A program made the position numbers and the translations under genes. The notes under the pieces were generated by a model. It was not told the origin of the DNA, ran no database searches, and saw only the letters and a program-made list of their open reading frames with translations. DNA of 64,000 nt. Source: Magnetococcales bacterium (GTDB lineage Bacteria; Pseudomonadota; Magnetococcia; Magnetococcales; DC0425bin3). Where the stretch lies: the NCBI GenBank assembly GCA_015229045.1, contig JADGCJ010000001.1, positions 93,527 through 157,526 on the forward strand. Direction: 5' to 3'. Below are positions 63,781 to 64,000 of this stretch, piece after piece (position 1 is the stretch's first letter; the number at the start of each line of letters is the position of its first letter).

Positions 63781-64000
63781 TGATCCACTTTCTCGAAATC
63801 GCCCAACAGGAACTCGATGAGGCGGTGGCATTCCATGAGGCGCAAGCCAAGGGACTTGGCCAGGCATTCATCGCTGAGGTGCTGGCCGCCCTGGACCTGA
63901 TGCGCCGTCATCCAGAAGGGTGGCAGCAGCTCAGCCGCAATACCCGACGCTGCCGCCGGTCCAGAATTCGGTCCATAGTTTATCGATTTTGGCTTTCAAC
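63777..64000 (+). pseudogene. ParE/RelE-type toxin, 3' end replaced, runs off the right edge
   Basis: The first 58 residues fit ParE/RelE (IHFLEIAQQELDEAVAFHEAQ, then LGQAFIAEVLAALDLMRRHP). From 63951 the DNA is an exact inverted copy of the hsdM start, so the C-terminal strand and its catalytic residues are replaced. The frame continues past the edge, so the final length is unknown, but the toxin is probably inactive. Confidence 0.7.
63951..64000 (-). repeat. Inverted copy of the hsdM 5' end
   Basis: These 50 bases are the exact reverse complement of 60256-60305 (codons 5-21 of hsdM), and the match may continue beyond the window. Extrapolated, the copied hsdM ATG would sit about 14 bp past the right edge. 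Confidence 0.95.

Noticed and set aside
1..64000. CRISPR arrays and rRNA genes
   Set aside because: No regularly spaced repeats and no rRNA-like conserved stretches were seen.

Overview
The window looks like a chromosome segment of a Gram-negative proteobacterium. The signs are Tat- and Sec-exported proteins, lipoproteins, a homodimeric pyruvate dehydrogenase E1, CheV and CheX-type chemotaxis parts, sigma-54 regulation, and ManC, IlvD and MnmA of proteobacterial type. The mix would suit a deep-branching alphaproteobacterium such as a Magnetococcia-like organism, but that placement is only an impression. No CRISPR array, rRNA operon or prophage is visible.

Left part (1-17 kb): a partial multihaem cytochrome; a TPR protein; stand-alone aceE and a small lipoprotein; then a four-gene minus-strand redox operon (aldo/keto reductase with ferredoxin tail, DUF6599-like protein, Tat-exported DUF362 protein, NapH/NapG-like fused ferredoxin). 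CheV, a hybrid histidine kinase, a sigma-54 response regulator and a tRNA nucleotidyltransferase-like gene with altered catalytic motifs follow. From 17 to 26 kb lie mtaB, two toxin-antitoxin loci (one with a truncated toxin), a Sel1-repeat protein, a TVP38/ManC pair, ilvD and tRNA-Leu. From 26 to 35.5 kb lie three alpha/beta hydrolases, a PilZ-CheX fusion, a SWIM/SNF2 pair, a ferredoxin-like protein, a small secreted protein and a decarboxylase-like/Rieske fusion.

The most interesting intact system is at 35.8-45.8 kb. It holds the Anbu proteasome homologue with two sets of circularly permuted ATP-grasp and alpha-E domains (one split, one fused) and two transglutaminase-like proteins. This gene set is known from genome surveys, but to my knowledge its substrate is unknown. 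It is followed by two histidine kinases, a CPA2 antiporter, small membrane and periplasmic proteins, mnmA, a TPR-sulfotransferase and a HAD hydrolase.

After tRNA-Ser (57.3 kb) the content changes to a decaying defence island: a transposase remnant, a beheaded sigma-54 activator, hsdR and hsdM with internal deletions, an intact hsdS, a VapBC module in the 3' end of hsdM, and a second toxin-antitoxin pair. The last 50 bases are an exact inverted copy of the start of hsdM, so the island is rearranged and continues beyond the window.

Two dispersed repeat families are visible: a 214-bp hairpin-bearing repeat (two inverted copies, 677-890 and 26505-26718), and an element of about 120 bp with terminal inverted repeats (11768, 20266, 50478). 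The second family supplies the stop codon of one gene and overlaps the likely start codon of another.
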